Source: Amycolatopsis iheyensis
GTDB taxonomy: Bacteria > Actinomycetota > Actinomycetes > Mycobacteriales > Pseudonocardiaceae
Direction: 5' to 3'
Length of the DNA stretch: 64,000 nt
Assembly: GCF_024703995.1 (NCBI RefSeq)
Contig: NZ_JAMXQV010000001.1
Location: 248,001-312,000 of the forward strand
Part shown: positions 52,987 through 63,053 of the stretch, piece by piece
Position numbering within the stretch: position 1 is the first letter of the stretch
Layout of the letters: every line of letters starts with the position of its first letter
Position numbers and translations under genes: made by a program
The notes under the pieces: model-generated
Databases searched by the model: none
The model's input: the letters and a program-made list of their open reading frames with translations, nothing else
Told to the model about the DNA's origin: nothing

Positions 52987-53290
52987 CCGGCTGCGAACCG
53001 AGGACGACCTCGAACTCCAGCAGGTTGGCGCCGGTGGACACCGGCTTGGCCCGCTCGCCGGAGTGCGCCGCCGCGGCCGGGCCGCCCTTGGCCCACGCCT
53101 GGTAGTGCTCCTCGGTCTCCCACTTCGTGTAGACGAAGTAGCGCGTCTCGCCGGAAACCGGGCGCAGCAGCTCGAACCCGAGGAAGCCCGGCTGCTGGTC
53201 GACGGAGTGCATTCGCGCGGCGAACCGCTTCTCCAGCTCCGGTCCGGCGCCTTCGGGAACCTCGATCGCGTTGATCTTCACGACACTCAT
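52979..53290 (-). CDS. mhuD: MhuD-like haem-degrading monooxygenase (ABM fold)
   Basis: 103 residues, very close to the M. tuberculosis MhuD sequence as I remember it: VVKINAIEVPEGAGPELEKR, PGFLGFELLRPV, LLEFEVVLG. The residues important in MhuD are here: Asn7, Trp66 (QAWAKG) and a histidine at 76 (AAHSG), one place later because of one inserted residue. MhuD cleaves haem to mycobilin and releases iron without CO. It probably supplies iron from haem. Cotranscribed with sir2. The wider antibiotic monooxygenase fold is the fallback call. Confidence 0.88.
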   Translation of the reverse strand: MSVVKINAIEVPEGAGPELEKRFAARMHSVDQQPGFLGFELLRPVSGETRYFVYTKWETEEHYQAWAKGGPAAAAHSGERAKPVSTGANLLEFEVVLGSQPGE

Positions 53291-53341
53291 GGGTCCCAGC
53301 GTAGTTGTCGGGGCACTGTGATCCGTGCCACTGTGAATCCC

Positions 53342-54709
<1,368 letters not shown>

Positions 54710-54724
<15 letters not shown>

Positions 54725-56116
54725 GCCCGGGTAGAGATCGGCATCCGCGGGCAACGTCGTGCCGCGGAACCACGCGTCGAAGAACTGCCGCAGGTTCTTG
54801 CCGCTGACCTGCGCCGCCATGGCCTCGAAGTCGGCCCAGCCGGCGTTGCCGTGGCGGTAGCGGGCCGGCCAGTCGTGCAGGAGGCGGTCGAACGCCGGGT
54901 CGCCGATTTCGCGGCGCAAAGCGTGCAGCGCCAGGATGCCCTTGTTGTAGACACCCTCGAACTCGTGGCCCTGGCCCATGCCGACCAGCTTCTGCGCCCA
55001 GAAGTCCGTGCTGCCGTGGGTGATCTCGATCGCCGCGCGGTAGCGGTCGTCCAGGTTCTGGCCTTCGCGCTCCGCCCACAGCCACTGCGCGTACGACGCG
55101 AAGCACTCGTTCAGGCAGATGTCCGACCAGTCCTTCAGGGAGACCGAGTCGCCGAACCACTGGTGGGCGTTCTCGTGCACCAGCGTCGGCAGGTCGGCCC
55201 ACTTCGCGTACGTCGGCCGGGTCTGCGTCTCCAGGGAGAAGTGGATGTCCTCGTTCAGGTAGATCCCGCCGGCGGCCGACTGCGGGTACGGGCCGAACTT
55301 GCCGGTCAGGAACGTCAGCACCTCGGGGAGTCGGTCGCCGACCGCGCGGTGGGCTTCGGCGCCCGGCGCGTACGCCGAGACCACCGGGGTCCCGTCCGGC
55401 AAAGTCGACTTGTCGACGCTGAACTTACCGATCGCGAGCGTCGTCAGGTAGCTCGCCACCGGGTTCGGCTCGGTCCAGGTGCCCGGCGGGCCCTCGCGGC
55501 CGTTCGAGAGCACCGTCCAGCCCGGCGGGACGCGCGCGGTCAGCGTGAACGTCGCCTTGTCGCGCGGGGTCTCGTTCACCGGGAACCAGAACGCCGCCGA
55601 GTGCGGCTCGCCGACCATGTACGCGCCGCCGTCGGCCGAGTGCTGCCAGCCGTTCTCGCTGCCGCCCTCGTGCGGCGTCTTCGCCGGGTCGCCGCCGTAG
55701 CGGACGCGGGTGCGGAACGTCGTCCCGGCGCGGATCGGCGCCGGCGGCGTCACCACCAGCTCGAACGCCTTCTCGCGGGTGAACCGCGCCGGCTGCCCGT
55801 CGACCTCGACGCTGTGGACGTCGAGCCCGCGCAGGTCGAGGTCGAAGCGGCTGAGGTCCTGGGTCGCCTTCGCGGTGACGGTCGTGTCGCCGTCGAGGTG
55901 GCCGCTCGGCGGGTCGTAGGCGACGCCGACCTGGTAGCCGAGGGCGTCGTAACCGCCGTTGCCGTCTTCGGGGTAATACGGATCACCGGCGCCGGCCGCG
56001 CCCGGTGTGGGGTGCATGGGCGGCGGCGCCGGGGCGCCCGTGACGGCGTCACCGCTGCACGCCGCGGCGAGGACGACCGCGGCGCAGACGGCGAGGGCGG
56101 TGAGTCGTCGGCGCAT
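54710..56116 (-). CDS. Secreted M1-family metallopeptidase, copy 2 (lipoprotein)
   Basis: 468 residues. N-terminus MRRRLTALAVCAAVVLAAAC carries a lipobox (LAAAC), so it is a membrane-attached lipoprotein, unlike copy 1. Zinc centre HENAHQW plus LNECFASYAQWLWAE and GGIYLNED are intact. Alignment by eye with copy 1 (43282-44715) shows similarity along the whole length, starting at YYPEDGNGGYD. ATG 56116 is preferred; ATG 56128 would add four residues. Gene duplication with a change of anchoring is inferred. Confidence 0.93.
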
Positions 56117-56191
56117 GGTGACCACCATAGGTGATGGAAAGCGATCACTCGGTCACGTTCCGGAGCAGGCACGATGTGATTAAGTGGCCGC

Positions 56192-56938
56192 GTGCTCTGT
56201 TTCGGCGGCAGCGGCGTGCCGATCGTCCTGTTGCACGGCCTGATGGGCCGCGCGCGGACGTGGCGGCGGGTCGCGGAGTGGCTCCGGCCCTATGGCGCGG
56301 TGTACGGCCTCGACGCGCGCGGCCACGGCAACGCGCCGCGCGTCGGGCCGTGGACGACCGGGCAGTTCACCGAAGACGTCGCCGCGGCGCTGCGGACCCT
56401 CGACGCCGGCCCGGCGGTGCTGATCGGGCATTCGATGGGCGGCCTGCACGCGTGGGCCACCGCGGCGCGGCACCCGGAGCTGGTGCGCGCGGTCGTGTCG
56501 GAGGACTTCGCGCCGGACCAGCGCGGCCGGACGGTCGAGACCTGGCGTGGCTACTTCGAGAGCTGGCCGGTGCCGTGGGAGTCGCTCGACCACGTCCGCG
56601 AGTTCTTCGGCGCCGCGGGCGAGTACTTCGCGGACTGCGTCGAGGAGCGGGCGGACGGGTTCCACCTGGTCGCCGACCTGGCCGACCTGTACGTGATCGC
56701 CGCCGAGTGGGGCCGCGTCGACTACTGGTCCACTGTGGACAAGATCCGGTGCCCGCTGCTGGTGCTGGAAGGCGAGCACACGGCGATGCCGCCTGGCCAG
56801 CAGGCCATGCTGGCGGACCGGGTGCCGGGCGCGAAGCACCTGGTGGTGCCGGGCTCGGCCCACTTGCCCCACGACGAAGCCCCGGAGATCTACCGGGGCG
56901 CGATCGAAGCGTTCCTCAGCCAGATTCTCGGTCGCTGA
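56192..56938 (+). CDS. Alpha/beta hydrolase
   Basis: 248 residues. Nucleophile elbow GHSMGG, oxyanion HGLMG, acid in LVLEGEHTAM and catalytic His in GSAHLPHDEAPE are in the right order. GTG start. In the M. tuberculosis map a hydrolase (Rv3591c) sits in this neighbourhood next to mhuD (Rv3592). Substrate cannot be predicted. Confidence 0.92.
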   Translation: MLCFGGSGVPIVLLHGLMGRARTWRRVAEWLRPYGAVYGLDARGHGNAPRVGPWTTGQFTEDVAAALRTLDAGPAVLIGHSMGGLHAWATAARHPELVRAVVSEDFAPDQRGRTVETWRGYFESWPVPWESLDHVREFFGAAGEYFADCVEERADGFHLVADLADLYVIAAEWGRVDYWSTVDKIRCPLLVLEGEHTAMPPGQQAMLADRVPGAKHLVVPGSAHLPHDEAPEIYRGAIEAFLSQILGR

Positions 56939-56968
56939 AGCGGCACTTTCGTAGGGAAAGTGCCGCTT
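56938..56968. terminator. Hairpin terminator between hydrolase and amidase
   Basis: AAGCGGCACTTTC (56938-56950) pairs with 56956-56968 around five bases. It overlaps both convergent stop codons. The core matches the glyA terminator at 3681-3719. Confidence 0.8.
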
Positions 56969-57923
56969 ACGCGCGAGTCAGGTCTGCTCGCCAGGCCGCC
57001 GTGGAGCGGTCCGAGGGCACGATCAGCGGCCAGACGTCCGCGCCGAGGAAGCCGGTTTCGTCGGTCACCTTGGTCGCGGTGCACGTGTGGCGCGGCAGCC
57101 CGGCTCGAGCGGACAAAGCGGCTACCGCGTCCTTTGTGGACTTCCCGAAGACGCCGTCGGTCGGCACGCCGAACCCGGACGAGCGCAGGAACTGCTGGGC
57201 GAGCTGCACCTGACGGCCCGTGTCGCCCGGCTTCAGCAGCGGCCACTCGGCCTCGGCCCGCGCGACCGAGACGCCGAGGACGCGGCCGACGGCCGTCCGC
57301 AGCTCCGGCAGCCGGTTGTAGAGCACCGTGCCGGGGCACTCGGTCGAGTTGAAGTCGCGGTGGCCCTTGATGAACTCGGGCGCGATGCCGTACTGGTGCG
57401 CGATGTAGGCGACCAGGCCGACGAGCGAGTCCCACAGCGCCTGCGGCACGTCGACCGTGCTGTACAGGCCCTCGTTCTCGATGCCGATGACCTCGCTGTT
57501 GTGGTTGCCGACGTTCGCGCCCTGGACGTGCTGCGTGCCGCCGCGCAGGATCTCCAGGCTGCGGTGCCTGCCCTCGGTGACGAACCCGCCGCGGCTGTTC
57601 GTGAACTGCTGGCCGCTGTCGATCCAGCCGTTCTTGTCCATGTGCAGGTCTTGGATGAACTTCGCGACGTAGAACGCGCGCGCCAGCGAGAAGTCGTTGT
57701 TCATCGGCGGATCGACGGCGTGGTGGACCACGATGTAGGTCGGCTTGTGGTTCTCCACCACGATCGGCCCGTTGGCGGGCCGCGCGCCCCACTCGGCGCA
57801 ACCGTGGATCGTCGGTGCCGGCACGGCCGCGGCGGCCGTACCCGTGGTCGTCATCCCCAGTGCGCCGGCCGCGGTCGCGGTCATCCCCGCTTTGAACAGG
57901 GTCCGGCGGTCAACAGTGACCAT
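56967..57923 (-). CDS. N-acetylmuramoyl-L-alanine amidase with PG-binding domain
   Basis: 318 residues. N-terminal export signal with a twin arginine (DRRTLFKAGMTATAAGALG, Tat-like), an Amidase_2/PGRP domain whose zinc ligands are visible (IVVHHAVDP, GHRDFNSTECPGT), then a PG_binding_1 repeat (LLKPGDTGRQVQLAQQFL...DGVFGKSTKDAV). It cuts the lactyl-peptide bond in peptidoglycan. Rv3594 in M. tuberculosis is an amidase in the same neighbourhood. ATG 57923. Confidence 0.92.
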   Translation of the reverse strand: MVTVDRRTLFKAGMTATAAGALGMTTTGTAAAAVPAPTIHGCAEWGARPANGPIVVENHKPTYIVVHHAVDPPMNNDFSLARAFYVAKFIQDLHMDKNGWIDSGQQFTNSRGGFVTEGRHRSLEILRGGTQHVQGANVGNHNSEVIGIENEGLYSTVDVPQALWDSLVGLVAYIAHQYGIAPEFIKGHRDFNSTECPGTVLYNRLPELRTAVGRVLGVSVARAEAEWPLLKPGDTGRQVQLAQQFLRSSGFGVPTDGVFGKSTKDAVAALSARAGLPRHTCTATKVTDETGFLGADVWPLIVPSDRSTAAWRADLTRA

Positions 57924-57986
57924 GCGGGAAAAGGTAGCTCCGCTTCGCGCCGATGACAACTATTGACCAACTTTGGTCGTAACGCG

Positions 57987-58862
57987 TCAGTGTTCGCCCG
58001 GGAGAGCGAAGAGCCCGCCGCTGGTCTGCTCCAGCAGGCCGTCGACGAGCAGGGAGTCGAGGCAGCGGTCGCGCTGGCCGCCGTCGTGCCACACCAGGTC
58101 CAGCCGCGCCTTCTCGACGGGGCCTTCGCTGCCGCGCAGGACGTCCAGCAGCAGCCCGCGGACCTGCCGGTCGGTGCCCGCGAACTTCTGCACGGGCTTG
58201 GCCGGGCCGGCGTACTCGGGCTTGCCGGCCAGCTGCCACGCGCATTCGCCGTAAATCGGGCAATCCGCGCACCGCGGGGTGCGTGCGGTGCAGATCAGCG
58301 CGCCGAGCTCCATGATCGCGGCGGAAAACTTCGCGGCGGGCGCGTCTTCGGCGGGCAGCAGGGCTTCGACGTCGTTCATGTCGCGGGTGTTCGACGCGGG
58401 CCCGGCGTCCCCGGCCCCGTGCACGGCCCGCGCGACGACCCGCCGCACGTTGGTGTCGACGACGGGCGCCCGCCGCCCGTAGGCGAACGCGGCGACGGCC
58501 CGCGCGGTGTAGGCCCCGATCCCGGGCAGCGCGAGCAGGGTGTCCACATCGGACGGCACGACGTCGCCGTGCTCCTGCGCGATGACCCCGGCGGCGGCGT
58601 GCAGCCTCAACGCCCGCCGCGGGTAGCCGAGCTTGCCCCAGGCCCGCACGACCTCACCTTGGGAGGACGCGGCCAGCGCCGAGGGCACCGGCCAGCGCGC
58701 CATCCATTCGTGCCAGATCGGCTGCACGCGGGCGACCGGGGTCTGCTGGAGCATGATCTCGCTGACCAGCACACCCCACGCCGAACACTCCGGCTCGCGC
58801 CAGGGCAGGTCGCGGCCGTGGGTGGCGAACCAGTCGAGCAGGGTTTCGGCGTCAACGGACAC
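57987..58862 (-). CDS. mutY: A/G-specific adenine glycosylase
   Basis: Base-excision enzyme that removes adenine opposite 8-oxoguanine. 291 residues, short compared with E. coli (350) because the C-terminal NUDIX-like domain is reduced. Present: catalytic Glu in EIMLQQTPV, HhH motif ALPGIGAYTARAV, catalytic Asp in VVDTNVRRV and the iron-sulfur cluster CTARTPRCADCPIYGEC (C-x6-C-x2-C-x5-C). GTG start. Orthologue of Rv3589 by position and content. Confidence 0.96.
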   Translation of the reverse strand: MSVDAETLLDWFATHGRDLPWREPECSAWGVLVSEIMLQQTPVARVQPIWHEWMARWPVPSALAASSQGEVVRAWGKLGYPRRALRLHAAAGVIAQEHGDVVPSDVDTLLALPGIGAYTARAVAAFAYGRRAPVVDTNVRRVVARAVHGAGDAGPASNTRDMNDVEALLPAEDAPAAKFSAAIMELGALICTARTPRCADCPIYGECAWQLAGKPEYAGPAKPVQKFAGTDRQVRGLLLDVLRGSEGPVEKARLDLVWHDGGQRDRCLDSLLVDGLLEQTSGGLFALPGEH

Positions 58863-58871
58863 GAGCTGAGG

Positions 58872-59437
58872 TTAACCCGGCTCTTCGCGGTGGACTTTGT
58901 CGAGGCGGGCGAGGTCGTCTTCGGTGAGCCGCAGCCGGCCGGCGGCGACGTTGTCGGCCAGGTGGCCGGGGTCGCCGGTGCCGGGGATGACGAGGACGTG
59001 CGGGCCCCGGTGCAGCAGCCAAGCCGACCGGACCTGCGCGGCACTCGCCTCGTGCGCCTTCGCGATGGCGAGCACCTCCGCGTGTTCGCCGCCGACGGCG
59101 CCCGCCTCGCGGCCCGCGCCCGCGATGGCGAAGAGTCGGCGCAGGTTCCCTCGCCGTCTTCGCTCGGCTGGGCCGGCGAGCGCCATGGCCACCGGGATCA
59201 CGGCGCGGTTCCGCCCTGGGAGGCGACGACCGGGTCATCGGGGTACGGGCGAGCGCGCGGTCGCTCAGCTCATTGGCCGAACGCAGCCGGGAGAAGCGGA
59301 ACGTGGCGGTGTCGATGTGGTCGACGCCCAGCTGGACCCCGCGGCGCAGCACCTCGACCGCCCGGTCGCGGTCGACCGTCCGGCCACCGAACGTCCAGGT
59401 CACCGCGGAACTCGGCTCCAGCGGCGTGGCCCCGGGC
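58872..59437 (-). pseudogene. Remnant of an aldo/keto reductase gene
   Basis: On the minus strand VTWTFGGRTVDRDRAVEVLRR...GVDHIDTATF and SANELSDRALA mark the N-terminus of an aldo/keto reductase, but the frame shifts (about 59230) into a different frame that resumes with EVLAIAKAHEASAAQVRSAW, GTGDPGHLADN and LTEDDLARLDKVHRE, the family's C-terminus. The middle is missing or scrambled and the Tyr/Lys catalytic residues are not seen; where DxxxxY should be there is ATFRFS. Total about 190 codons against about 290 for a full enzyme. Confidence 0.75.
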
Positions 59438-59929
59438 CTACTTGACCTCGGTGAGCTTGCCCGTCTTCACGTCGTACACAAACCCGCGCACGTTGTCCGT
59501 GTGCGGCAGGTACGCACTCCGCCGCACCCGCTCCACCGACGTCCGGACGCTGTTCTCGACGTTGCGGAACGCCTCGACCGCCCACGTCGGGCGCAGCCCC
59601 GTCGCCTCTTCCAGCTCGTCCTTGAAGTCGTCTTCGGTGACCGTCGAGAGGCCGCACTCCGTGTGCTGGACCACCAGCACCTCGCGCGTGCCCAGCTTGC
59701 GCTGCGACAGCGCCAGCGAGCGGATCATGTCGTCGGTGACGACGCCGCCCGCGTTGCGCAGCACGTGCGCCTCGCCCTGGAGCAGGCCGAACACCTCGAA
59801 CACGCGGATGCGGGCGTCCATGCAGGTCAGGATGGCCACCTGCAGCGACGGCTTCGCCGACGAGCGGTCGCCCGGCGTCGCGTCGCCGAGTTCCTGGTTG
59901 CGCTTGAGGAGGACATCGATCGAGGTCAT
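59438..59929 (-). CDS. Beta-class carbonic anhydrase
   Basis: 163 residues. Zinc ligands: Cys in LTCMDARI, then His and Cys in VVQHTECGLS, with the Asp-Arg dyad in CMDAR. Interconverts CO2 and bicarbonate. Corresponds to canB (Rv3588c) in position next to mutY. ATG 59929. Its stop directly abuts the aldo/keto reductase remnant, with no gap. Confidence 0.93.
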   Translation of the reverse strand: MTSIDVLLKRNQELGDATPGDRSSAKPSLQVAILTCMDARIRVFEVFGLLQGEAHVLRNAGGVVTDDMIRSLALSQRKLGTREVLVVQHTECGLSTVTEDDFKDELEEATGLRPTWAVEAFRNVENSVRTSVERVRRSAYLPHTDNVRGFVYDVKTGKLTEVK

Positions 59930-60018
59930 CGGTCACCTTCCGGCCGGTGGCGTATCCCTCCCATTCCACCGGCCCGAGCCCGATCGGGCAATGCACTACG
60001 AGCTATGTCACGACGGGT

Positions 60019-61119
60019 TTAACCGCCGAACCAGGGCTCCTCGACCGTCCGCGGCGGCGCGGACGTCCGTCCGATGCGCAGCTCGGTGGGCAGCGTGATC
60101 ACCTTCGGCGCGCTCCGCTCGGCCGAGCCGAGCAGCAGCCGGCCCGCCGTCTTGCCCTTCTCGAGCACCGGCTGGTGGACCGTGGTCAGGCCGATCCGCT
60201 CGGCTTCGGCGATGCCGTCGAAGCCGGTGACCGTCAGGTCCTGCGGCACCCGCAGCCCCCGCCGCTCGGCCTCGGCCATGGCGCCGAGCGCGAGGATGTC
60301 CGAGGTGCAGATCACGGCCGTGATCTGCGGGTACGCGTCCAGCAGCTGCCGGGCGGCGGACGCGCCGTCGTCCACCGTGTGGTCGAAGCGCTCGACCACC
60401 GGGACGCCCGCCCAGTCGACACCCGCGGCCGAAAACGCCACCGCGAGCGCTTCCAGCCGGGTGCGCTGGACGTGGAAGTGCGCGCCGCTCTGCCGGGTGG
60501 CCGAGACGAAGTCGTCGTTGCGCTCACGTGCGAGCCGCATGCAGATGACGCCGACCTGGCGATGGCCCAGCGTCACGAGGTGCTCGGCGATCTTGCCGAC
60601 CGCCGACGCGTCGTCCGGGCCGACGCGGTCGATGCCCTCGATGCTCGGCTGGTCGATGATCACCGTCGGCACCGGCCGCTCCAGCACGGCGGCCAGGTGC
60701 GGGTCGTCGTCCGGCACCGAGTAGACGACGAAGCCGTCGACGCCCGCGCGGTGCACCGCGGCGACGTCCTCCCGGCCCGGGCTGGCGGGCACCAGGTGCA
60801 GGCCGACACCGGCGTCTTCGCAGGCCAGGGCCAGTCCTTCGAGCACGCCGACGGCGGCGGGGTCGCGGAAGGCGTAGGAGAGGTTCTCGGTGAGCAGCAG
60901 GCCGACGGCGCCGGCTTTGCGCGTGCGCAGGGAGCGGGCGACCGGGTCGGGACCGGGGTAGCCGAGCCGGCGCGCGGTCTCGAGAACGCGGCGGCGCAGC
61001 TCGGGCGAGAGCTGGTCCGGCCGGTTGTAGGCGTTGGACACCGTGGTCCTGGACACACCGAGCTCTGCCGCGAGCGACGCCAGTGTCGCCTGCCTCCGGG
61101 TGCGAATAGGACGTCCCAT
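60019..61119 (-). CDS. LacI-family transcriptional regulator
   Basis: 366 residues. N-terminal HTH (TLASLAAELGVSRTTVSNAYNRPDQLSPELRRRV) with hinge helix, then a periplasmic-binding-like effector domain (VGLLLTENLSYAFRDPAAVGVLEGLALACEDAG ...). Effector is probably a sugar but no sugar genes are near. ATG 61119. It is divergent from znuA, 177 bases away; zinc genes are not a usual LacI target, so the target is likely elsewhere or itself. Confidence 0.93.
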   Translation of the reverse strand: MGRPIRTRRQATLASLAAELGVSRTTVSNAYNRPDQLSPELRRRVLETARRLGYPGPDPVARSLRTRKAGAVGLLLTENLSYAFRDPAAVGVLEGLALACEDAGVGLHLVPASPGREDVAAVHRAGVDGFVVYSVPDDDPHLAAVLERPVPTVIIDQPSIEGIDRVGPDDASAVGKIAEHLVTLGHRQVGVICMRLARERNDDFVSATRQSGAHFHVQRTRLEALAVAFSAAGVDWAGVPVVERFDHTVDDGASAARQLLDAYPQITAVICTSDILALGAMAEAERRGLRVPQDLTVTGFDGIAEAERIGLTTVHQPVLEKGKTAGRLLLGSAERSAPKVITLPTELRIGRTSAPPRTVEEPWFGG

Positions 61120-61258
61120 CAGCAAACCGTAACGGTTCAGATGACTTTCTTGAAGAGACACCCCGGGTGGTCGATGTCTCGATCCGCATGCATGAACTCG
61201 CATACACCAAACCGGGATCGGATGGCCAGGAAGTCATCCGGATGGGGTAAGGTGAATC

Positions 61259-61273
61259 TGACAACGGTTTCCA
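61259..61273 (+). promoter_or_regulatory. Zur-like box upstream of znuA
   Basis: TGACAACGGTTTCCA fits the 7-1-7 Fur-family dyad TGnnAACnGTTnnCA and lies 24 bases before the znuA start, overlapping the likely promoter or TSS. Confidence 0.55.
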
Positions 61274-61296
61274 TTAGCGTCTGCAGGAGTCTTCAG

Positions 61297-62202
61297 ATGA
61301 GTTCCCGCCGCACCAGGAGCGTGCTCGCCGCCGCTTCGGCCCTGTCCTTGTTCGCGCTGGCCGCGTGCTCCGGTGGAACCTCCGACGGCGGCGGGCAGTC
61401 CGGTGGCTCGGACAAGATCAAGGTCGTCGCCTCGACGGACGTCTGGGGCAGCGTCGTGAGCGCCGTCGGCGGGGACAAGGTCGAGGTCAAGTCGGTCATC
61501 CACGACCCGTCGGCCGACCCGCACTCCTACGAGACCACGGCCGACGACGCCCTCGCGGCGAAGGACGCGAAGCTGCTGCTGTCCAACGGCGGCGGCTACG
61601 ACGAGTTCTTCGACAAGCTCACCGGCCAGGCCGGCGACGCGAAGAAGCTCGTCGCCTACGACATCGCCGCGACCGGCGACGAGAACGAGCACGTCTGGTA
61701 CGACCTGCCGGGCGTCGGCAAGGTCGCCGACCAGGTCGCGGCCCAGCTGGGTGAGCTCCAGCCGGCGTCGAAGCAGGCGTTCACCGACAACGCGACGGCG
61801 TTCAAGGCGAAGGTCGACGCGCTGGAGAAGCGCCTCGGCGAGCTCGGCACCACCCACCCGGGTGCGAAGGTCGTCGTCACCGAGCCGGTGGCGCACTACC
61901 TGCTCGAGAGCGCGAAGCTGACCGACGCGACGCCGAAGGCCTTTTCGGACGCCGTGGAGAACGACACCGACGTCCCGGCCGGCGCGGTCAACGAGTACAA
62001 GCAGCTCATCGCCACCAAGCAGGTCAAGGCGCTGATCAACAACGCGCAGACGGTGACGCCGCTGACCCAGGACGTCGTCGGGCAGGCGAAGGCCGCCGGG
62101 ATCGGCGTCGTCGACGTGACCGAGACGCTGCCCCAGGGTGTGACCGACTACATTGGCTGGATGACCGGGGAAGTAGACGCGCTGGCAGGAGCGTTGAAGT
62201 AA
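61297..62202 (+). CDS. znuA: Zinc ABC transporter, substrate-binding lipoprotein
   Basis: 301 residues. Lipobox LAAC (about residue 24), cluster A-I fold with metal ligands in DPHSYETT, HVWYDLP, EPVAHYLL and VENDTDVP (His, His, His, Asp). The His-rich loop of some ZnuA is reduced to DENEH. Delivers Zn (possibly Mn) to the permease. Two bases separate it from znuC. Confidence 0.9.
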   Translation: MSSRRTRSVLAAASALSLFALAACSGGTSDGGGQSGGSDKIKVVASTDVWGSVVSAVGGDKVEVKSVIHDPSADPHSYETTADDALAAKDAKLLLSNGGGYDEFFDKLTGQAGDAKKLVAYDIAATGDENEHVWYDLPGVGKVADQVAAQLGELQPASKQAFTDNATAFKAKVDALEKRLGELGTTHPGAKVVVTEPVAHYLLESAKLTDATPKAFSDAVENDTDVPAGAVNEYKQLIATKQVKALINNAQTVTPLTQDVVGQAKAAGIGVVDVTETLPQGVTDYIGWMTGEVDALAGALK

Positions 62203-62204
62203 CC

Positions 62205-63050
62205 ATGCCTCCCGTCTCAGACGACGTACGCCCCGCGGTCCGGGTCCGCGGGGCGGGCCTCGCCTTCGGTCCCCGCACGCTCTGGTCGGGATTGGACCTC
62301 GTCGTCGAGCCGGGTGAGTTCCTCGCCGTGCTCGGCCCGAACGGCTCCGGCAAGAGCAGCCTGCTGAAGGCGCTGCTCGGCATGCAGGGCCTGTCGGCGG
62401 GCGCGGTCGAGATCGCCGGCGGCCGCCCGGGCGGCGCGAACCGCAAGGTCGGCTACATCCCGCAGCAGCGCGCGATCGACGAGTCGCTGACGCTGCGCGG
62501 CGTCGACCTGGTCGGCCTGGGCCTCGACGGGCACCGCTGGGGCCCCGGCCTGTTCGGCATGGCGGCGCGACGCCGTCGCGTCGCGGCGGCCGTCGAAGAG
62601 GTGGGCGCGACCCGCTACGCGAAGCAGCCGGTGGGGCGCCTGTCCGGCGGTGAGCAGCAGCGGCTGCGAGTGGCGCAGGCCCTGGTCGGCGACCCCGAGG
62701 TGCTGCTGTGTGACGAGCCGCTGCTGTCCCTGGACCTGGCGCACCAGCGCGCGATCAGCGAGCTGATCGACTCCCGGCGGCGCGCGGCCGGCACCGCGGT
62801 GCTGTTCGTCACGCACGAGATCAACCCGGTGCTGCCGTTCGTCGACCGGGTGTTGTACCTGGTCAACGGCTCGTTCCGGATCGGCAAGCCGGACGAGGTC
62901 ATGACCACCGAGACGCTGTCGGAGCTGTACGGCACCCGCGTCGAGGTGTTGAAGGTCGGCGGTCAGATCCACATCGCGGGCGCGCAGAGCGCGTTGTGCG
63001 AGGAAGAGCCGCACCACCACGAACACGACGTCGAAGAGCAAGTGGGCTGA
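62205..63050 (+). CDS. znuC: Zinc ABC transporter ATPase
   Basis: 281 residues. Walker A GPNGSGKSS, signature LSGGEQQRLR, Walker B LLCDEPLLSLD and H-loop VTHEI are intact. A C-terminal extension carries a metal-binding-like cluster EEEPHHHEHD, possibly sensing zinc. ATG 62205 starts two bases after znuA; the stop leaves three bases before znuB. Confidence 0.93.
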   Translation: MPPVSDDVRPAVRVRGAGLAFGPRTLWSGLDLVVEPGEFLAVLGPNGSGKSSLLKALLGMQGLSAGAVEIAGGRPGGANRKVGYIPQQRAIDESLTLRGVDLVGLGLDGHRWGPGLFGMAARRRRVAAAVEEVGATRYAKQPVGRLSGGEQQRLRVAQALVGDPEVLLCDEPLLSLDLAHQRAISELIDSRRRAAGTAVLFVTHEINPVLPFVDRVLYLVNGSFRIGKPDEVMTTETLSELYGTRVEVLKVGGQIHIAGAQSALCEEEPHHHEHDVEEQVG

Positions 63051-63053
63051 GTC

